Below, piece by piece: positions 44,864 to 53,862 of a stretch of DNA of 64,000 bases (position 1 is its first letter; each line of letters opens with the position of its first letter). The notes under the pieces are model-generated. The model was not told the origin of the DNA. It saw nothing but the letters and a program-made list of their open reading frames with translations, and did not search any database. Origin of the DNA: Myxococcales bacterium (GTDB taxonomy: Bacteria; Myxococcota_A; Bradymonadia; UBA7976; UBA1532); NCBI GenBank assembly GCA_020633465.1, contig JACKDN010000023.1:79731-143730 (forward strand), given 5' to 3'. Position numbers and translations under genes: made by a program.

Positions 44864-45640
44864 ATGACCTTCACCACCAAGCGGGCCGGTCGCACCCTCG
44901 CGGCCGCGGCCGCGGCGGCCATCCTCGCCGGACCGGGCCTCGCGCGGGCCGACATCCTCACCTTCTGGGCCGCGGGCAAGACCGACTGGGTCGGCGGCTC
45001 GGGCGACGTCTTCACCACCTTCGACAGCGCCTTCGGCTACGGCGCCGCGCTGGGCATCGAGGTCGTGGGCATCGATCTGTGGGGCGAGGCGCTGGCCATG
45101 GGCAGCGATCAGGCGCTGTTCACGTTGAACCTGGGCTTCGACCTGTCGTTCGGCGACGAGACCCGCTTCACGATCGGCCTCTTCACGGGCCCGATGTTCT
45201 TCCTCTTCCCCGAGCAGCCGAAGCAGACGCTGATGCTGTCCAGCAACCAGCGGGCCGCCCTGCAGTCGGCCGGCATCAGCGCGGATCGCATCGACCGCTT
45301 CGTGGACAAGTACAACCGCTACGCCGACGAGGAGCAGGATCTGAGCCGGGTGGCGGCGGGCTGGAACGTCGGTCGGCTGCAGACGACGCTCGAGTACCAG
45401 CTGGCGCCGGTGCTCTACCTCGGCGTCGAGGGCCTGGTGGGCTACCACTTCATCCTGACCGGCGAAGACGCCGCGGCCGACGCCAAGAGCGGCGGCGTCG
45501 ATCAGGCCGCGCGGGAGGAGGGCTTCGACCGCGACCAGGTCCGCCTGATCAAGGACAGCATCGGGGCCGAGGAGGTCGACGCCGAGAACCTGGACGGGTT
45601 CAACTACCAGGCCGGCGTGTTCCTGCGCCTCGAGCTGTAG
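44864..45640 (+). CDS. Outer-membrane beta-barrel-like protein
   Basis: The 258-residue product (ATG 44864, preceded by GGGAG) has a signal peptide ending GLARA-D. Short alternating strands (AALGIEVVGIDLWGEALAMG, LFTLNLGFDLSFGDETRFTI, LEYQLAPVLYLGVEGLVGYH) and a final FLRLEL fit an outer-membrane barrel, interrupted by a charged helical insertion (residues about 135-165). No family is recognised. Confidence 0.7.
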   Translation: MTFTTKRAGRTLAAAAAAAILAGPGLARADILTFWAAGKTDWVGGSGDVFTTFDSAFGYGAALGIEVVGIDLWGEALAMGSDQALFTLNLGFDLSFGDETRFTIGLFTGPMFFLFPEQPKQTLMLSSNQRAALQSAGISADRIDRFVDKYNRYADEEQDLSRVAAGWNVGRLQTTLEYQLAPVLYLGVEGLVGYHFILTGEDAAADAKSGGVDQAAREEGFDRDQVRLIKDSIGAEEVDAENLDGFNYQAGVFLRLEL

Positions 45641-45685
45641 ATCGCATCCCCGCCCTGCCGCCGCGCGTCCGAGCGCGGTAACCTT

Positions 45686-45715
45686 CGCCGCCGCCCCTCG
45701 TAGGGGCGGGCGGCG
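45686..45715. terminator. Strong GC hairpin before the arsenosugar genes
   Basis: CGCCGCCGCCCCT and its partner AGGGGCGGGCGGCG form a 13-bp stem with a 3-base loop and one bulged G. It lies 46 bp after the barrel gene stop and 28 bp before the next GTG. It may terminate the upstream transcript, or act as a 5' leader hairpin for the following operon. No U-run is present. Confidence 0.5.
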
Positions 45716-45743
45716 ACTTCTCGCCCCATCACCAGGAGATCGC

Positions 45744-46076
45744 GTGGACACCTACTACAAGCCCGAGCACCTGCCGAAGTTCGGCTCGATCGGCGAGGGC
45801 GCGCCCGAGCTGGCCAAGAAGTTCTTCGACTACTACGGCGCCGTCTTCGCCGAGGGCGCGCTGTCCGAGCGCGAGAAGGCCCTCATCGCCCTGGCCGTCG
45901 CGCACGCCGTGCAGTGCCCCTACTGCATCGACGCCTACGCCAACGAGTCGCTGGCCAAGGGCGCCGATCTCGAGCAGATGACCGAGGCGGTGCACGTCGC
46001 CTGCGCCATCCGCGGCGGCGCGTCGCTGGTGCACGGCGTCCAGATGCTGGAGCACGCGCACAAGGTGGGGATGTAA
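45744..46076 (+). CDS. AhpD/CMD-like CxxC protein, arsenosugar-associated
   Basis: The 110-residue protein (GTG 45744 after AGGAG) belongs to the carboxymuconolactone decarboxylase/AhpD fold, with the redox motif CPYC in AVQCPYCIDAYANESL and a following His-rich helix end. Its pairing, 4 bp upstream, with an ArsS-type radical SAM gene matches the peroxidase-like protein found with arsenosugar biosynthesis genes. It probably handles thiol chemistry or oxidant for that pathway. No arsM or other ars gene is in the window. Confidence 0.85.
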   Translation: MDTYYKPEHLPKFGSIGEGAPELAKKFFDYYGAVFAEGALSEREKALIALAVAHAVQCPYCIDAYANESLAKGADLEQMTEAVHVACAIRGGASLVHGVQMLEHAHKVGM

Positions 46077-46080
46077 CCCG

Positions 46081-47199
46081 ATGGACGGCCTGATCCACGT
46101 CACCGACCCGGTCGCCGGCGTCGACCTCGGCAGCGCCGAGGCCGGGCCCAAGCGGGCGACCTCGCTGCGCTCCCGGCGGGCGCCGCTGGCCGCGCCGGCC
46201 GCGCAGCTCGCGCTGCTCGACGCGCTGGCGCTCGAGGGCGGCGACTTCGACGCCGCGGTGGCGCGGGTCGGCCACGCGAACGGCCTGCGCCCGGCGGCCC
46301 TCGAGTACTTCCAGATCAACGTCGGCAAGCTGTGCAACATGACCTGCCGGCACTGCCACGTGGACGCCGGGCCCGATCGCACCGCCGAGAACATGGACCG
46401 GGCCACCGTCGACGCGTGCCTCGCCGCGCTCGACCGCACGACGGCGCACACCGTCGACATCACCGGCGGCGCGCCCGAGCTGAACCCGCACTTCCGCTAC
46501 CTGGTCGACCAGGCGGTGGCCCGCGGCAAGCACGTCATCGATCGCTGCAACCTGACCGTGCTGCTGCTGCCGCGCTTCCACGATCTGCCGCGGTGGTTCG
46601 CCGAGCGCGGGGTCGAGGTGGTCTGCTCTCTGCCCCACTACCGGCAGCGCAACACCGACGCCCAGCGCGGCGACGGCACCTACGAGAAGTCGATCCGCGC
46701 GCTGCGCCTGCTGAACGAGGCGGGCTACGGCCAGGGCGATCCGAAGCGCGTGCTGACGCTGATGGCCAACCCGGCGGGGGCCTTCCTCGCGGGCGACCAG
46801 AGCAAGCTCGAGGGCGACTGGAAGCGGGGCCTCGAGCGCGCCCACGGCGTCACCTTCGACCGCCTGTTCTGCCTGAACAACATGCCCATCTCGCGCTACC
46901 TCGAGTGGCTGGTCGAGACGGACAACCTGCAGGCCTACATGGAGCGGCTGACCCACGCCTTCAACCCCGGCGCGGTGGACGGCGTGATGTGCCGCAACAC
47001 GGTGTCGGTGTCCTGGGACGGGCGGCTGTTCGACTGTGATTTCAACCAGATGCTCGATCTCGAGGTCTCGGCGCCGGGCTCGGCCACGGTCTTCGACTTC
47101 GACCCCGAGGTGTTCGCCGCGCGGCGCATCGTGACCGAGCGCCACTGCTTCGGCTGCACCGCCGGCGCGGGCAGCAGCTGCGGCGGCGCGACGAGCTGA
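46081..47199 (+). CDS. arsS: Radical SAM protein ArsS, arsenosugar biosynthesis
   Basis: The 372-residue protein carries the radical SAM cluster motif CNMTCRHC (Cys85, Cys89, Cys92), ITGGAPELNPHF for SAM binding, and a C-terminal Cys-containing domain (MCRNTVSVSWDGRLFDCDFNQ and HCFGCTAGAGSSCGG) typical of the DUF3641 region of ArsS. ArsS transfers a 5'-deoxyadenosyl group to dimethylarsinic acid to begin arsenosugar formation. It is encoded with its usual CxxC partner. Confidence 0.9.
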   Translation: MDGLIHVTDPVAGVDLGSAEAGPKRATSLRSRRAPLAAPAAQLALLDALALEGGDFDAAVARVGHANGLRPAALEYFQINVGKLCNMTCRHCHVDAGPDRTAENMDRATVDACLAALDRTTAHTVDITGGAPELNPHFRYLVDQAVARGKHVIDRCNLTVLLLPRFHDLPRWFAERGVEVVCSLPHYRQRNTDAQRGDGTYEKSIRALRLLNEAGYGQGDPKRVLTLMANPAGAFLAGDQSKLEGDWKRGLERAHGVTFDRLFCLNNMPISRYLEWLVETDNLQAYMERLTHAFNPGAVDGVMCRNTVSVSWDGRLFDCDFNQMLDLEVSAPGSATVFDFDPEVFAARRIVTERHCFGCTAGAGSSCGGATS

Positions 47200-47221
47200 G
47201 CGGTCAGCACGAGCAAAGCCC

Positions 47222-47551
47222 TCACGGCCAGCCGAACGCCGCGCGGCTCAGGAGCCCCAGGCCCGCGCTGGCGGCGTTCGCCAGCAGCGCCCACGCCAGC
47301 GACAGCGGCACCCCGAGCGCGGTGAGGTAGACCGCCTCGGCCGCCACCGCGAAGGCCTCGGCGACCGCGACGCCGCTCCAGTAGCCGCCCGGCCAGACGC
47401 GCGGCACCCCGAAGAAGACGATCGGGTGGGTCAGCGCGCTCGCGCCGAGCGCCCACAGCCAGCGCCGGGGCCGCGCGCGCAGCGCCCGCGCGTAGATCGG
47501 CGCCTCGACCGCCTGGGTGAAAGCGAAGGCGCCCAGCCAGGCCGTGATCAC
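47222..47551 (-). CDS. Small integral membrane protein
   Basis: The 109-residue product (GTG 47551, overlapping the preceding stop as GTGA) has four hydrophobic segments (ITAWLGAFAFTQAV, WLWALGASALTHPIVFFGV, GVAVAEAFAVAAEAVYLTAL, LSLAWALLANAASAGLGLL). No family is recognised. It is translationally coupled to the large lipoprotein gene upstream and may act with it. Confidence 0.7.
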   Translation of the reverse strand: MITAWLGAFAFTQAVEAPIYARALRARPRRWLWALGASALTHPIVFFGVPRVWPGGYWSGVAVAEAFAVAAEAVYLTALGVPLSLAWALLANAASAGLGLLSRAAFGWP

Positions 47552-49677
47552 CGCTGGTCGACCAGGAACAGACCGCGATCGCAGACGTAGGCGACGTAGC
47601 TGCCGCGGCCGCTGGGCTGCACCACGTCGACGTTGAAGGCCCACGCGCGCGCCGCGCCGGTGCGCGGGTCGATGGTGAACAGGCCCCCCTCGGCGTCGAG
47701 GCCCAGCACCTGCTCGGCCGACACCGTGAACAGCTGCTCGACGCCCGCCGCGAAGGCGACGTCCTCGCCGCCGTCGGGCGGCACGGCCAGCCGGCGCCAC
47801 GCGCTGTCGGCGTCGCGCACGTACAGCGCGCCGCCGCCCGGCTCGCTGACGATGGCGCGGTTGGCGGCCGCGTCGAGCAGGGGCGTCGCCTCCTGATCGC
47901 CCAGCAGCGGCAGGTACCACAGCCGGTCGCCCAGCTCGCCCTCCTCCCACGCCACCGCGCCGCCGCTGGCGTTGCGCAGGCCGCTCAGCCCCTCGACGTT
48001 CAGCGCCTCGGCCCCGAGCTGCGGCCGGTAGCGCCACGCCGCCCCGTCGATCAGCGCGAGCACGGCGTCGCCGAGCACGACGAACCCGCCGGGCGCGCCG
48101 AGCAGCACGTCCTCGCCGCCGCCGTCGAAGTCCCCCCGCCACAGGCTGCGGTCGGGCCGCGCCAAGTAGTAGACGTCGCCCACCGCCCGGAAGCTGAAGC
48201 CGTCGGCCTGGCCCACCAGCCGCCACTCGCCCTCGGCGTCGTCGTACACGTGCAGCGCCTGCGTACCGTCGACGTCCGCGCGCCAGAACGTGACGCGGCC
48301 GTCGGGCAGGAAGCCGGGCCGCGGGGCGGCCAGCACGTCCTCGGCCAGCCGCTCGGCGCCCCGCTCGGGTTCGTAGCGCCAGAGCGCCCCGTCGACGCCC
48401 AGCCACAGCAGCCCGCGCCGGCCCGGCGTGGTGGTCAGCAGCGCGTCGCTGGCGGGCGCGCCGGGCGCGTTGACCTGCTCGGCCGGCCCGCCGTCGGTCG
48501 GCCCGACGAAGACGTCGAAGCCGTCCGCGTCGCCGGCCGCCCAGGCGAGGCGGTCGTCGGCCATGCGCTGCACCAGCAGCCAGGGCACGCCCTCGGCCAG
48601 CACGGTGGGCGCCTGCCCGGGCACGACCGACTCGAGCCGCGAGAGCGCGTCGCGCGTGTGCACCATCGACACGGCGCGATCGCCCACCTCGATGATCCAG
48701 GGCTGGGCCTCGACGAAGAGGGGCGTGCGCCCGACCGGATCGAGGGCGACGCGGTCGAGATCGCCGGCCAGCCCGGGCACGGTGCGGCGGCGGACGTGCA
48801 CCGCCTCGGCCTGCAGCGACCAGCCGAGGAACACCTCGTAGTCGCGCGGCACCAGCACGCGCGGCGCCGGATCGGGCAGGGGGCTGGCGCTCAGCACGTC
48901 GCCCCCGTCCCAGGCCAGCCAGGCCTCGTCGAAGCGGAAGCGCAGGCGGTCGGGGTGGTCGGTGGTCAGGCGCTGTCCCCGGTACAGCACGATGGGGGCG
49001 GGCAGCGCCACCTGGCCGTCGGCGGGCACCTCGACGGCCTGCGCCTCGGGGTGGTGGCCCGGCGCCGTGAACTGCAGGACGATCCGGCCCGGCGGCAGCG
49101 GCCCGATGACGAAGGCGCCGTCGGCGTCGGCCTGGGTCGACGCGGCGCCCGCGCGCACGGTGACCGGGCCGCCCGGCTCGGCGGTGGTCGCGACACCCTC
49201 GACGAAGGCGCGCGGGGGCCCGCGGCGTCGGGCAGGCCGCCATCGGCCGCGTCGGCGCCGGCGTCGGGCGGGGGCGCCTCGCCGTCACCCGCCGCGTCGG
49301 GCCGCGGGGCGGCGTCGATCTCGACGGCGCCGTCGACGCCGAGGCTCCCGTCGGCGGCGATCGCCCCGTCGGCGATGGGCGTCGCGCCGTCGAGCGCCGC
49401 GGCGTCGGTGGCCCCGGCGTCGCCGATCCGCGCGTCGGGCGCCGGGCCCTGGTCACGCGGCGGCGCGCCGCCGTCCAGGCGCCAGGCCGGCGTCCGGCGC
49501 GGCGTCCGCGCGCCCGGGCGAGGCGTCGGGGGCGGCGTCGTCGCCCGCCCGGGCGTCCACCGCGCCCACCGCGGCGTCGTCGCTGGGCAGATCGGGATCC
49601 TGGCGCGGCTTGGGCGACTCGCACGCGGCGGCGCACAGCCCGAGGAGGAGGCAGGACAGCAGGTTGACGCGGCGCAT
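47548..49677 (-). CDS. Large lipoprotein with CarbopepD_reg-like and propeller domains, frameshifted linker
   Basis: The N-terminus at ATG 49677 is a lipoprotein signal ending in CAAAC, followed by Asp/Ala. At about 49470-49490 the frame shifts, the Asp-Ala-Gly linker continues in a second frame (ALDGATPIADGAIAADGSLG and onward), and near a G5 run at 49213 it returns to the original frame. The body then reads a carboxypeptidase regulatory-like sandwich (GVATTAEPGGPVTVRAG and VIGPLPPGRIVLQFTAPG) and a 450-residue beta-propeller to the stop at 47548. The two shifts compensate each other. Either the sequence contains errors or the gene is inactive. Surface role presumed. Confidence 0.75.
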
Positions 49678-49748
49678 GCGGGGACGATAGCAGAGCCGGT
49701 CGAGGCGAGAGGTGACCCTCGCGCCCCGGTCGGGCTATCGTGACGCCG

Positions 49749-50706
49749 ATGCGGAGAACGCTCATCCTCACCGTGCTGCTCCAGGGCTGCTTCTTCAGCG
49801 ACCACCGGGCCGGTGACTACTGCGTCGGCGACGAAGACTGCAGCGGCGGTCGCGCGTGCATCCAGGGCATCTGCAGTCGGCCCCGGCCGATGGCCGACGC
49901 CCGACCGGCGCCGGTCGACGCGGCCGCCGTGGTCGATCAGGGCACGCCCCCGCTCGACGCCGCGCCGCCCGCCCGCGACGCTGCGCCCCCGCGCGCGGAC
50001 GCCCGCGCTCGCCCCTGGACGCCGCGCCGCCGCCGTCGGTGGACGCCGCGCCGCCGCCGCCGCCCGCGACGCCGCGCCGCCGCCGCCCGTCGACGCGGCG
50101 CCGCCCCGGGTGGACGCCGCGCCGCCGCCCCTGCCCCCGCGGCCGGCGACCCCCGACTGCGCGGGCGATCCGCTGCGCCACTGCCTGACGCCCGACTTCG
50201 ACGCGTGGATCGAGCCGGACGACGACGTGGTGGCCGACAGCGACGAGCTGCAGGTGGGCATCGACGGCAACGGGCGCAACCTGCGCGAGGCCTATCTGCG
50301 GTTCGATCTCGCGGGCTACCGGCCCGAGCACCCGCTGGCCGAGGCGCGGCTGACGCTCTTCTACGGCGGCGAGGTGCGGGACGTCGACGGTGAGTGGAGC
50401 GACGCGGCGCTCGATCGGGTGGATCCCGACTGGGACGTGCAGGCCGACGAGTGGCGCGCGCCGCGGCCGGCGCTGTGGGACGTCGGCGCCCGGCGGTCGC
50501 TGGAGCGCGCCGCCCCGGGCACGCGCGTCGCCTTCGACGTCACCGACGTCGTCCGCGAGGCCCTCGAAGACGGCCGCATCGGCCTGCGCCTGCGCCCGAC
50601 CCCCCCGGGCATGGGGTACGCCCACGTCCGCTGGCTGTTCGAGAGCAGCCGCGGGCTCGAGGTGACCCCGCACCCCCCCCTGCTCGAGCTGCGCTTCGAT
50701 CCATGA
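49749..50706 (+). CDS. Lipoprotein with DNRLRE-like domain, frameshifted linker
   Basis: From ATG 49749 the signal ends LLQGC, followed by a four-Cys module (YCVGDEDCSGGRACIQGIC) and an Asp-Ala-Ala-Pro-Pro linker. The linker changes frame twice between about 50000 and 50100, each step equivalent to one lost base, before the folded C-terminal domain in the final frame (CAGDPLRHC, REAYLRFDLAGY, FDVTDVVREALEDG, RWLFESSRG). That domain resembles DNRLRE carbohydrate-binding modules. The stop overlaps the next ATG (ATGA). As written no full-length protein is possible, so a sequence error or a phase-variable-like linker should be considered. Confidence 0.7.
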
Positions 50707-51638
50707 CCCGCCTGCTCATCGGCCTCTCGATCCTGGCGGCGGCCGTCGCGGCGCGCGCCGAGACCGTCACCGTCATCTCGCCCCTCGGCGACGGGCCGGC
50801 CACCGCCGACGCCGTCGCCGAGCTGGGCCTGGCCCTCGATCGCGCGCTCGACCGCGCCCCGCGCTACGCCCGCGTGAACGCGCAGCCCTTGCTGCCCGGC
50901 GAGGTGCGCACCGCCTTCGGCTGCCTGCAGTTCGACGCCGACTGCGCCCGCCAGGCCGGCGAGGCCGCCGAGTCGGCGCTGGTGCTGTGGCCCCGGCTGG
51001 TGCAGCTGCGCGACGTGATCGAGGTGCGCCTCGCCCTGGTCGACGTCGGGGGCGGCAATCACCGCGAGCTGGTGCGCTACCTGCGCCTGGGGGGGGCCGA
51101 AGGGCCGGCGCAGGTGCGGGGCATGGTGGCCGGGCTGGGCGCCTTGGCCGACGCCCTGTTCGACGATCGCCCGGCCTTCGAGGCGGGCGTGGTGGCGGTG
51201 TCCGACGACGACGTCGCCCTCGACGGGCGCGCGGTGCCCGCCGGCCGCTTCGTGCCGGCCGAGCCCGGTCGCCATCGGCTGAAGTTCAAGGGCATCCCCA
51301 GCACCGAGCTGCTCTTCGAGCTGCCCCCCAACGAGGTGCTGGTGCTGTCGGCGGGGGGCGCGCCGGTGGGCAGCGCCGAGACCAGCCCGCGGCGCATCGC
51401 GGCCTGGATGACCACCGGCGTCGGCGGCGCCGCGCTGGCCGGGGCCATCTTCACCGGGGCCCGCCTGGCGGGCACGCAGAACGATTACGACCGCGAGGCC
51501 TCGCAGGGGCAGCCCAACGCCCGGCGCCTGCGCGAGCTGGCCGAGCGGGGCGACAACGAGGCCCTGGCCACCAACGTGCTGATCGTCACCGGGGTCGTGG
51601 CCGCGGGCGTCGCGATCTACCTCTTCGCGAGCGAGTAG
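50703..51638 (+). CDS. Exported protein with PEGA-like domain and C-terminal membrane segment
   Basis: The 311-residue product (ATG 50703) has a signal peptide ending AARA, an N-terminal alpha/beta domain (residues about 20-150) and a beta domain (DDDVALDGRAVPAGRFVPAEPGRHRLKFKG) like PEGA repeats. A membrane segment (TTGVGGAALAGAIFTGARL) and a final hydrophobic segment (VLIVTGVVAAGVAIYLFAS) follow. Gene order with the preceding lipoprotein and the following HEAT protein (4 bp away) suggests one envelope operon. Family not recognised. Confidence 0.75.
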   Translation: MTRLLIGLSILAAAVAARAETVTVISPLGDGPATADAVAELGLALDRALDRAPRYARVNAQPLLPGEVRTAFGCLQFDADCARQAGEAAESALVLWPRLVQLRDVIEVRLALVDVGGGNHRELVRYLRLGGAEGPAQVRGMVAGLGALADALFDDRPAFEAGVVAVSDDDVALDGRAVPAGRFVPAEPGRHRLKFKGIPSTELLFELPPNEVLVLSAGGAPVGSAETSPRRIAAWMTTGVGGAALAGAIFTGARLAGTQNDYDREASQGQPNARRLRELAERGDNEALATNVLIVTGVVAAGVAIYLFASE

Positions 51639-51642
51639 GCCG

Positions 51643-52665
51643 ATGAGCGTCCTCCTGATGATCGGGCTCGTGTTCGGCGCGCCGCTGGACGTGGTGGCCG
51701 CCGCCCGCGCGCTCGAGCACCCCGAGGCGCGCACCGGGACGCTGCGGCGGCTGGCCGACCTGACGCTGGCCGAGCTGCGGGCCGCGCGGCGGGGCGGGCT
51801 GGGCTACGTGGTCGCTCAGGTGGCGGCCGACGCGACGGTGGATCACGTCGATCGCGTGCTCGCGGTGCGCGCGGCGGCCGTGCTGGGCGGCGGGCCCGAG
51901 GTGGTCGAGGTGCTGGCCCCGTTGACGGTGGCCGACGAGGCGCCCGAGGCGGTGGTGCGGGCGCGCGAGGCGGCGCGGGCGCTGTCGCAGCTGGGCGAGG
52001 GCGGGGCGCTCGACGGGGCGCTGGGGCACGCCGATCCCGAGGTGCGCGCCCTGGCGGCGGGCGCGGGCGCCGGGGGCCCCGAGCGGCTGTGCCCGCTGCT
52101 GAGCGGCGATCCGTGGCCGCGGGTGCGCGCGGCCGCGGCGCGCGGGCTGACCTTCCACCCCCAGCAGACCGGCTGCCTGGCCGAGGCGCTGAAGGACGCG
52201 GCGCCCACGGTGCGCATGGCGCGCGCGCGCGCGGCCGCCGAGGCCCCAGTGCCGGCCCTGCGGCCGGCTCTGCGGGCGGTCGCCGGCGACGCGGCCGCGC
52301 CGGTCGAGGCGCGGGCCGAGGCGCTCGTGGCGCTCGCGGGTTTGGGGGACGTCGAGCCGGCCGGCAGGGTGCTCGACACGCACCTGGCGAAGGGCGGCAT
52401 CGGGCCGCTGGCGCTGGGCGCCGTGCGAGCGCTGGCCCGCGCGGGCGAGGTGGGGCGGGTGCGCGCGGCGTTGGCCTCGAAGGATCTGCCGGTGCAGCTG
52501 GTGGCCGTGCGGGCCCTGGCCGAGGCGGGCGACGCGGCCAGCGTCCCCGCGCTCGAGGCGCTGCGGACCACCCTGCGGGGCCGGGCGCGCGAGGCCGTCG
52601 ACGACGCCCTGCGCCGGCTGGGCGCCGCCGACCCCGATGATCCCGCCGCGGACGACCCCGAGTAG
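51643..52665 (+). CDS. HEAT-repeat protein
   Basis: The 340-residue product has a short hydrophobic N-terminus that may be a signal (MSVLLMIGLVFGAPLDV) and then about seven HEAT-like helical pairs (VLAVRAAAVLGGGPEVVEVL, DPEVRALAAGAGAGGPERL, VQLVAVRALAEAGDAASVPAL). It ends in an Asp/Pro tail. Likely a scaffold working with the two preceding proteins. Specific function unknown. Confidence 0.75.
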   Translation: MSVLLMIGLVFGAPLDVVAAARALEHPEARTGTLRRLADLTLAELRAARRGGLGYVVAQVAADATVDHVDRVLAVRAAAVLGGGPEVVEVLAPLTVADEAPEAVVRAREAARALSQLGEGGALDGALGHADPEVRALAAGAGAGGPERLCPLLSGDPWPRVRAAAARGLTFHPQQTGCLAEALKDAAPTVRMARARAAAEAPVPALRPALRAVAGDAAAPVEARAEALVALAGLGDVEPAGRVLDTHLAKGGIGPLALGAVRALARAGEVGRVRAALASKDLPVQLVAVRALAEAGDAASVPALEALRTTLRGRAREAVDDALRRLGAADPDDPAADDPE

Positions 52666-52668
52666 GGT

Positions 52669-52875
52669 CTAATCTACGCCCGATTGGTCGGAATTTGTCG
52701 CGCGGGCCGGCCGCGTGAACAGCAGGAACGCCATGGCGGGCCGCTTCGAGGCCTCGCGCATCGCGAACTGCGCGCCCTCGTAGCGCCAACCCTCACCGCA
52801 CCAGTGGTTCACGAGCCGGGTCAGCTCGTCGTCGGTCACCAGGCTGGTCTCGACGTATTTGTACTCGACGTCCAC
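52669..52875 (-). CDS. DUF4177 protein
   Basis: The 68-residue protein (GTG 52875) has the DUF4177 pattern: a YKYVETS first strand, helix LTRLVNHWCGEGWRYEGAQF and a final strand AMAFLLFTRPA. Function of the family is unknown. It is divergent from cysH, with 80 bp between, and its codons are less GC-rich than average here. Confidence 0.8.
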   Translation of the reverse strand: MDVEYKYVETSLVTDDELTRLVNHWCGEGWRYEGAQFAMREASKRPAMAFLLFTRPARATNSDQSGVD

Positions 52876-52899
52876 GTCGCCCCCTCGAAATCACTGGAT

Positions 52900-52943
52900 C
52901 TGATCGGGTTCACTGAGCATCATTGCAACGAAACCTGATCGGG
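52900..52943. promoter_or_regulatory. Direct repeat upstream of cysH
   Basis: CTGATCGGG occurs twice in direct orientation, at 52900-52908 and 52935-52943, in the divergent cysH/DUF4177 gap, the second ending 12 bp before the cysH ATG. It is a candidate operator or promoter element, with no match to a known motif. Confidence 0.35.
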
Positions 52944-52955
52944 AAGGTGTAGATT

Positions 52956-53630
52956 ATGTCGCTGCAGCCCTCCGACGAGACGTCCCCGCGCGACACGCTG
53001 GCCTGGGTGTTCGACACCTACGGCGATCGCGCCGCCCTCTCGACGGCCTTCGGCCCCAGCGGCGTGGCGCTGATGCACCTGGCCGGCGAGGTGAACCCCG
53101 GCGCGCGGGTCTTCTTCGTCGACACCGGCTTCCACTTCGACGAGACCCTCGCGATGGTCGAGCGCGCCCACGCCGCGATGAACGTCACCATCGAGGTGCT
53201 GACGCCCCGCCTGACCGTCGAAGAGCAGGCCCTGGTGCACGGCGACCAGCTGTACGTCATCGATCCCGATCGCTGCTGCGCGATGCGCAAGGTCGAGCCC
53301 ACGCAGCGCATGCTCGACGGGCTGGACGCCTGGGTGACCGCCCTGCGCCGCGACCAGGGCCCCAGCCGCGCGCGCACGCCGATCGTCGAGCACAAGCAGC
53401 ACGGCGGTCGCACGCTGGCCAAGGTGAACCCGCTGGTGCGCTGGACCAGCAAGGACGTCTGGCGCTACGTCATCGCCCACGACCTGCCCTACAACCCGCT
53501 GCACGATCAGGGCTACCCCTCGGTGGGCTGCTGGCCCTGCACCCAGGCCGCCACCGATCCGGGGGACGAGCGCTCGGGCCGGTGGGCGGGCAAAGGCAAG
53601 ACCGAGTGCGGCCTGCACACGATGATCTGA
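52956..53630 (+). CDS. cysH: Adenylylsulfate (APS/PAPS) reductase
   Basis: The 224-residue protein reduces activated sulfate to sulfite with thioredoxin in assimilatory sulfur metabolism. The [4Fe-4S] cysteines that mark the APS-type enzyme are Cys107-Cys108 (DRCCAMRK) and Cys192/Cys195 (GCWPC). The catalytic C-terminal Cys218 is in TECGLH. The substrate loop STAFGPSGVALMHL and the FFVDTGFHFDET segment are normal. Start at ATG 52956 follows GGAAGG. No other cys gene is adjacent. Its 3' side borders the MITE. Confidence 0.93.
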   Translation: MSLQPSDETSPRDTLAWVFDTYGDRAALSTAFGPSGVALMHLAGEVNPGARVFFVDTGFHFDETLAMVERAHAAMNVTIEVLTPRLTVEEQALVHGDQLYVIDPDRCCAMRKVEPTQRMLDGLDAWVTALRRDQGPSRARTPIVEHKQHGGRTLAKVNPLVRWTSKDVWRYVIAHDLPYNPLHDQGYPSVGCWPCTQAATDPGDERSGRWAGKGKTECGLHTMI

Positions 53631-53646
53631 GCCCGCGCGCCCCTCA

Positions 53647-53862
53647 GAGGGTGTTCCCATAACGCTCGCCTACTGCGCAGCCCGTTGTCCTGCTGCGCCG
53701 CCAGCGCCTTGGTCGGTCCGTCCTCGACGTGCCCCGGGCACGCCTGCGGCGGACCTCGGTCGGCGCCGGCGGCTCGCGACGGACACCGGGCCGCTCGCGA
53801 CGGCGCGCGCCGAAAGGCGGACCCGCTGGCGCGGCTGCGCCTTTCTTTATGGGAACACCCTC
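53647..53862. mobile_element. 216-bp MITE with IS5/IS1031-type inverted repeats
   Basis: Perfect 16-bp terminal inverted repeats GAGGGTGTTCCCATAA (53647-53662) and its complement (53847-53862) bound the element. A 3-bp TCA lies directly outside each end (53644-53646 and 53863-53865), as expected for target duplication by IS1031-group elements, which favour TNA. No transposase is encoded, so it is non-autonomous. The right TCA is, on the - strand, the TGA stop of the adjacent lipoprotein gene. The family assignment rests on the end sequence and target. Confidence 0.85.

Noticed and set aside
53647..53862. Protein encoded inside the MITE
   Set aside because: Open frames through it exist on both strands but they have no start of their own and match no transposase motif.
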